From JALZAI01 sp038212215 (GTDB lineage: Bacteria; Actinomycetota; Actinomycetes; Mycobacteriales; Jatrophihabitantaceae), in the NCBI GenBank assembly GCA_038212215.1, contig JBBQUT010000023.1, positions 15,343-79,342 on the forward strand: a DNA stretch of 64,000 bases, given 5' to 3'. Shown piece after piece: positions 61,632-64,000 of the stretch. Both the position numbers and the translations under genes were made by a program. Under the pieces are notes generated by a model that saw only the letters and a program-made list of their open reading frames with translations, had not been told where the DNA came from and searched no databases. Position 1 is the stretch's first letter; each line of letters begins with the position of its first letter.

Positions 61632-62885
61632 GTGATCGACCTCAAGACCACCCGCGACAATCCTGATCGCGTACGTGCCTCGCAGCGTCTGCGCGGCGCC
61701 GACGAATCGCTCGTCGACGTCCTGCTCGCGGCCGACGACGCGCGACGATCCGCTGTCTCGCGCGGCGACGCCCTGCGCGGGGAGCAAAAAACCATCGGAC
61801 GTGCGGTCGCCAGTGCCACGCCGGACGAGCGTCCCGGCGTCCTCGAACGCGCCAAGTCGCTGTCAGCACTGGTGAAAGCGGCCGAAACCGAACAGGCCGC
61901 AACTGAATTGGCGTTGCGCGACGCGCATCTCGCCATCGCCAACCTTGTCGAGGACGGCGTCCCGCCCGGTGGTGAGGCGGATTTCGTCACGCTTGAGACC
62001 GTCGGCACCGTCCCGTCGATCGAGAATCCTCGGGAGCACACCGAGATCGGTGCGGCACTTCGGGCTATCGACACCGAGCGCGGCGCGAAAGTGTCCGGCG
62101 CGCGGTTCTATTTCCTCACCGGCATCGGTGCGCAACTCGAGCTCGCCCTGGTCAATCTCGCGATGGCGCAGGCCGCCGACGCGGGTTTTACCCCGGTCAT
62201 CGCACCGGCTCTCGTGCGACCAGAAGTCATGGAGGGAACCGGTTTCCTCGGGGCGCACGCGTCCGAGGTGTATCGCCTCGCCGACGACGAGCTGTACCTC
62301 GTCGGCACGTCCGAGGTGGCGCTGGCCGGCTACCACTCCGAGGAGATCCTGGAGAACCTCCCGTTGCGCTACGCCGGGTTCTCCTCGTGCTTTCGCCGCG
62401 AAGCCGGTTCCTACGGCAAGGACACCAAAGGCATTATCCGGGTGCACTGGTTTGACAAGGTGGAGATGTTTTCCTACGTACGTGCGGACGAGGCGCGCGA
62501 GGAACACCAGCGACTACTGGCCTGGGAACGCGAGTTCCTCGACAAACTCGAACTCGCCTACCGCGTCATCGACATTGCGGCTGGCGATCTCGGGACGTCG
62601 GCGGCCCGCAAGTTCGACATCGAAGCGTGGTTCCCCTCCCAGCACACCTACCGCGAGCTGACGTCCACCTCCAACTGCACGACGTTTCAGGCTCGCCGGC
62701 TCAACATCCGCACCCGCGGCAAGCGGGGCAACGAGCCGGTCGCCACCCTCAACGGGACGCTCTGCGCAATCGCGCGCACCATCGCCTGCCTACTCGATCA
62801 CCATCAGCAGCCCGACGGCTCGGTCTACGTGCCAGCCGCACTGCGACCATGGCTCGGCGGACGTGAGCTGCTGACCCCACCCTGA
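61632..62885 (+). CDS. serS: seryl-tRNA synthetase
   Basis: A 417-residue class II synthetase, charging tRNA-Ser. The N-terminal coiled-coil arm (to ~110) binds the tRNA; it is followed by the catalytic core with motif 2 (FSSCFRREAGSYGKDTKGI) and motif 3 (LNGTLCAIARTIACLLDHHQ); the serine-binding TSTSNCTTFQARR region is intact. Normal length for bacterial SerRS. GTG 61632 is preceded by a leaderless-type -10 box. No T-box or other leader is visible. Confidence 0.96.
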   Translation: MIDLKTTRDNPDRVRASQRLRGADESLVDVLLAADDARRSAVSRGDALRGEQKTIGRAVASATPDERPGVLERAKSLSALVKAAETEQAATELALRDAHLAIANLVEDGVPPGGEADFVTLETVGTVPSIENPREHTEIGAALRAIDTERGAKVSGARFYFLTGIGAQLELALVNLAMAQAADAGFTPVIAPALVRPEVMEGTGFLGAHASEVYRLADDELYLVGTSEVALAGYHSEEILENLPLRYAGFSSCFRREAGSYGKDTKGIIRVHWFDKVEMFSYVRADEAREEHQRLLAWEREFLDKLELAYRVIDIAAGDLGTSAARKFDIEAWFPSQHTYRELTSTSNCTTFQARRLNIRTRGKRGNEPVATLNGTLCAIARTIACLLDHHQQPDGSVYVPAALRPWLGGRELLTPP

Positions 62886-62911
62886 CCGGCGCGTAACTGC
62901 TGGCGAACGCC

Positions 62912-63190
62912 CTACGTCTCGGTGGCGCCGTTGCGCAGCAGGTCGTCGAGCTGCCGCTGCGGATCCCATCCTGGGGGCGCCGGTTCGCTGGACGCGTACC
63001 AGCGCATGCCGCGCGAAATCCAGCGCGCGCGCCAGGATTCATAGGTATATTCCTTGTCGTCGTCGGTGACGCCGAACTCGAAACCGCACGAAAAGCAGAT
63101 CTCGTAGGAACCTCCGCCCGACTCGGACCGGGGCGGTTCGTCAAGGCCCCAGAACCCGCACACCGGACATCTGACATCGCCGGAGATCAT
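62912..63190 (-). CDS. cysteine-rich CPxCG zinc-binding protein, predicted immunity protein
   Basis: A 92-residue small protein with two CxxC knuckles (CPVCG Cys8/Cys11; CFSCG Cys32/Cys35) that should bind zinc, then a WRARWISRGMRWYASSEP segment. It resembles the Cys-rich CPCC-type families found as immunity proteins next to polymorphic toxins. The ATG overlaps the stop of the toxin gene by 4 bp. Immunity function is inferred from position and similarity, not shown. Confidence 0.65.
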   Translation of the reverse strand: MISGDVRCPVCGFWGLDEPPRSESGGGSYEICFSCGFEFGVTDDDKEYTYESWRARWISRGMRWYASSEPAPPGWDPQRQLDDLLRNGATET

Positions 63191-64000
63191 TGAAGTTTCC
63201 CGGGCTGCCTATCCCAATATTTGATGCCAGCCGCCGGCTTGAATAGCGTCATTGTTTTGCCTCCGCTTGTGTATGCCCCGAACGTCTTGCTACTCGGGTC
63301 GTATATTCGAACGATACCTTTGGAGTCAATCTTCCTCGGCAGGTTTTCCCGCAGCCCGCGCCTATGAAATTCCTGCGCCCGCAGGGCGTAGTCGCGCGCG
63401 GACGCGTCTCCGAACTCCTTCTTGTGCTTCAGGTAGTGCTCGTTGAGGTACTTCGGGTTGGCCCAGGTGGAGCGGGTTTCGGCCCAGTCCCGCAGTTCGG
63501 TCGAGGCGATCTGTTCGGCGTGGTTGGGGATGGCGGCGGTGCTGTTCATCCGGCCGGCGTCCAGGGCCGCGGCCTGGGTCAGGCGGGCGCCCAGCAACGG
63601 CCGCAGATCCGCGCTGACACCGGCCAGTTGCGGCACCCAGTCAGCCAGACCCGCGACCACCGAGTCCACCGCCGCGATGCCCCGCTCGATCAGCGCAGCG
63701 ACCCGCGCCGCGGTCACCGCGATCCGGGCGGACTCGTACGCCTGCGCGCCGCCCTCGGAGAACCCCAGCGTCGCACCGGCCAGCGCCGCGCCCGCGACCT
63801 CGATCGCCACCGTCCACTTCAGCAGCGACGCCAACTCCGCCAACACAGCGCAATGCACCTCATCGATCGCCGCCGCCAACTCCGCGCACCCGCGCCCCAC
63901 CGCCACACACGCCGCGCCGACCCGCCCGATATGGGCGCGCATCGCCGCGCACAACGCCACCGCCGAGGCCACCTCCGGCGCCCGCTGCGCCTCGATCGAG
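63187..64000 (-). CDS. polymorphic secreted toxin-like protein, C-terminal part (5' end beyond window)
   Basis: The frame stays open to base 64000, so the N-terminus is missing. The visible ~271 residues begin with an Ala-rich helical region (CAAMRAHIGRVGAACVAVG...). This resembles the pretoxin part of WXG100/LXG-type actinobacterial effectors. The last ~100 residues (HYLKHKKEFGDASARDYALRAQEF; IVRIYDPSSKTFGAYTSGGKTMTLFKP; YWDRQPGK) look like the compact RNase-like toxin domain of BECR-type polymorphic toxins. The downstream overlapping Cys-rich gene is the likely immunity partner. Toxicity untested. Confidence 0.6.
   Translation of the reverse strand, partial: SIEAQRAPEVASAVALCAAMRAHIGRVGAACVAVGRGCAELAAAIDEVHCAVLAELASLLKWTVAIEVAGAALAGATLGFSEGGAQAYESARIAVTAARVAALIERGIAAVDSVVAGLADWVPQLAGVSADLRPLLGARLTQAAALDAGRMNSTAAIPNHAEQIASTELRDWAETRSTWANPKYLNEHYLKHKKEFGDASARDYALRAQEFHRRGLRENLPRKIDSKGIVRIYDPSSKTFGAYTSGGKTMTLFKPAAGIKYWDRQPGKLQ

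Overview
The window is a stretch of high-GC, gene-dense chromosome from an actinobacterium (Actinomycetota). The evidence is very high G+C at third codon positions, frequent GTG and TTG starts, 1-4 bp ATGA/GTGA gene overlaps, two WS/DGAT wax-ester/triacylglycerol synthases, a DUF6191-type small protein, a very large NAD-glutamate dehydrogenase, a 6C-like small RNA and many TANNNT -10 boxes placed 6-7 nt before start codons (leaderless transcription). The genus cannot be fixed from the sequence; a non-mycobacterial soil lineage (Frankiales/Jatrophihabitans-like) is a guess. I see no rRNA, tRNA, CRISPR array, insertion sequence or prophage.

Layout. 1-1.9 kb: tail of an ABC ATPase, its permease and a PPOX-type F420/flavin protein. 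1.9-4.6 kb: two tandem WS/DGAT genes. 4.8-6.3 kb: a translationally coupled MarR regulator, small tail-anchored protein and class F-like sortase. 6.4-13.3 kb: carboxylesterase, a helicase-C/WYL-like protein, VOC and SRPBCC proteins and a phytoene-desaturase-like flavoenzyme.

13.4-36.2 kb is a large cell-surface polymer locus. It contains sugar-nucleotide enzymes (a nucleotide-sugar epimerase, a UDP-sugar dehydrogenase, GalE), several GT2 glycosyltransferases, a GT-C-type membrane protein, a GT61-like fusion and a sulfotransferase. Its core is an operon holding a glycerol-1-phosphate-dehydrogenase-like enzyme, a CTP-type nucleotidyltransferase and two GT2/CDP-glycerol glycerophosphotransferase fusions. 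A divergent operon holds a GT2, a two-component TagGH-like ABC exporter and a CDP-alcohol phosphotransferase. Together these could make, sulfate and export a teichoic-acid-like polyol-phosphate polymer whose glycerol may be of the unusual sn-1 series. An adenylate kinase closes the locus.

36.2-39.8 kb: a predicted 6C-like sRNA, a DUF6191 protein diverging from msrA across three palindromic 27-bp repeats, an Fpg/Nei glycosylase, a rhodanese and a glycerophosphodiesterase. 39.8-52 kb is metabolic: NAD-glutamate dehydrogenase, a GCS2-like ligase, malic enzyme with an ACT domain, a HisC-like aminotransferase, a DEAD-box helicase and 4-hydroxyphenylpyruvate dioxygenase. A dispersed GC-rich repeat sits at the 5' ends of several genes here. 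52-64 kb: DUF4446, GroES-like protein, a complete dipeptide/oligopeptide ABC importer operon, a secreted beta-propeller, a secreted possibly metal-binding protein, serS, and a toxin/immunity pair cut by the window edge.
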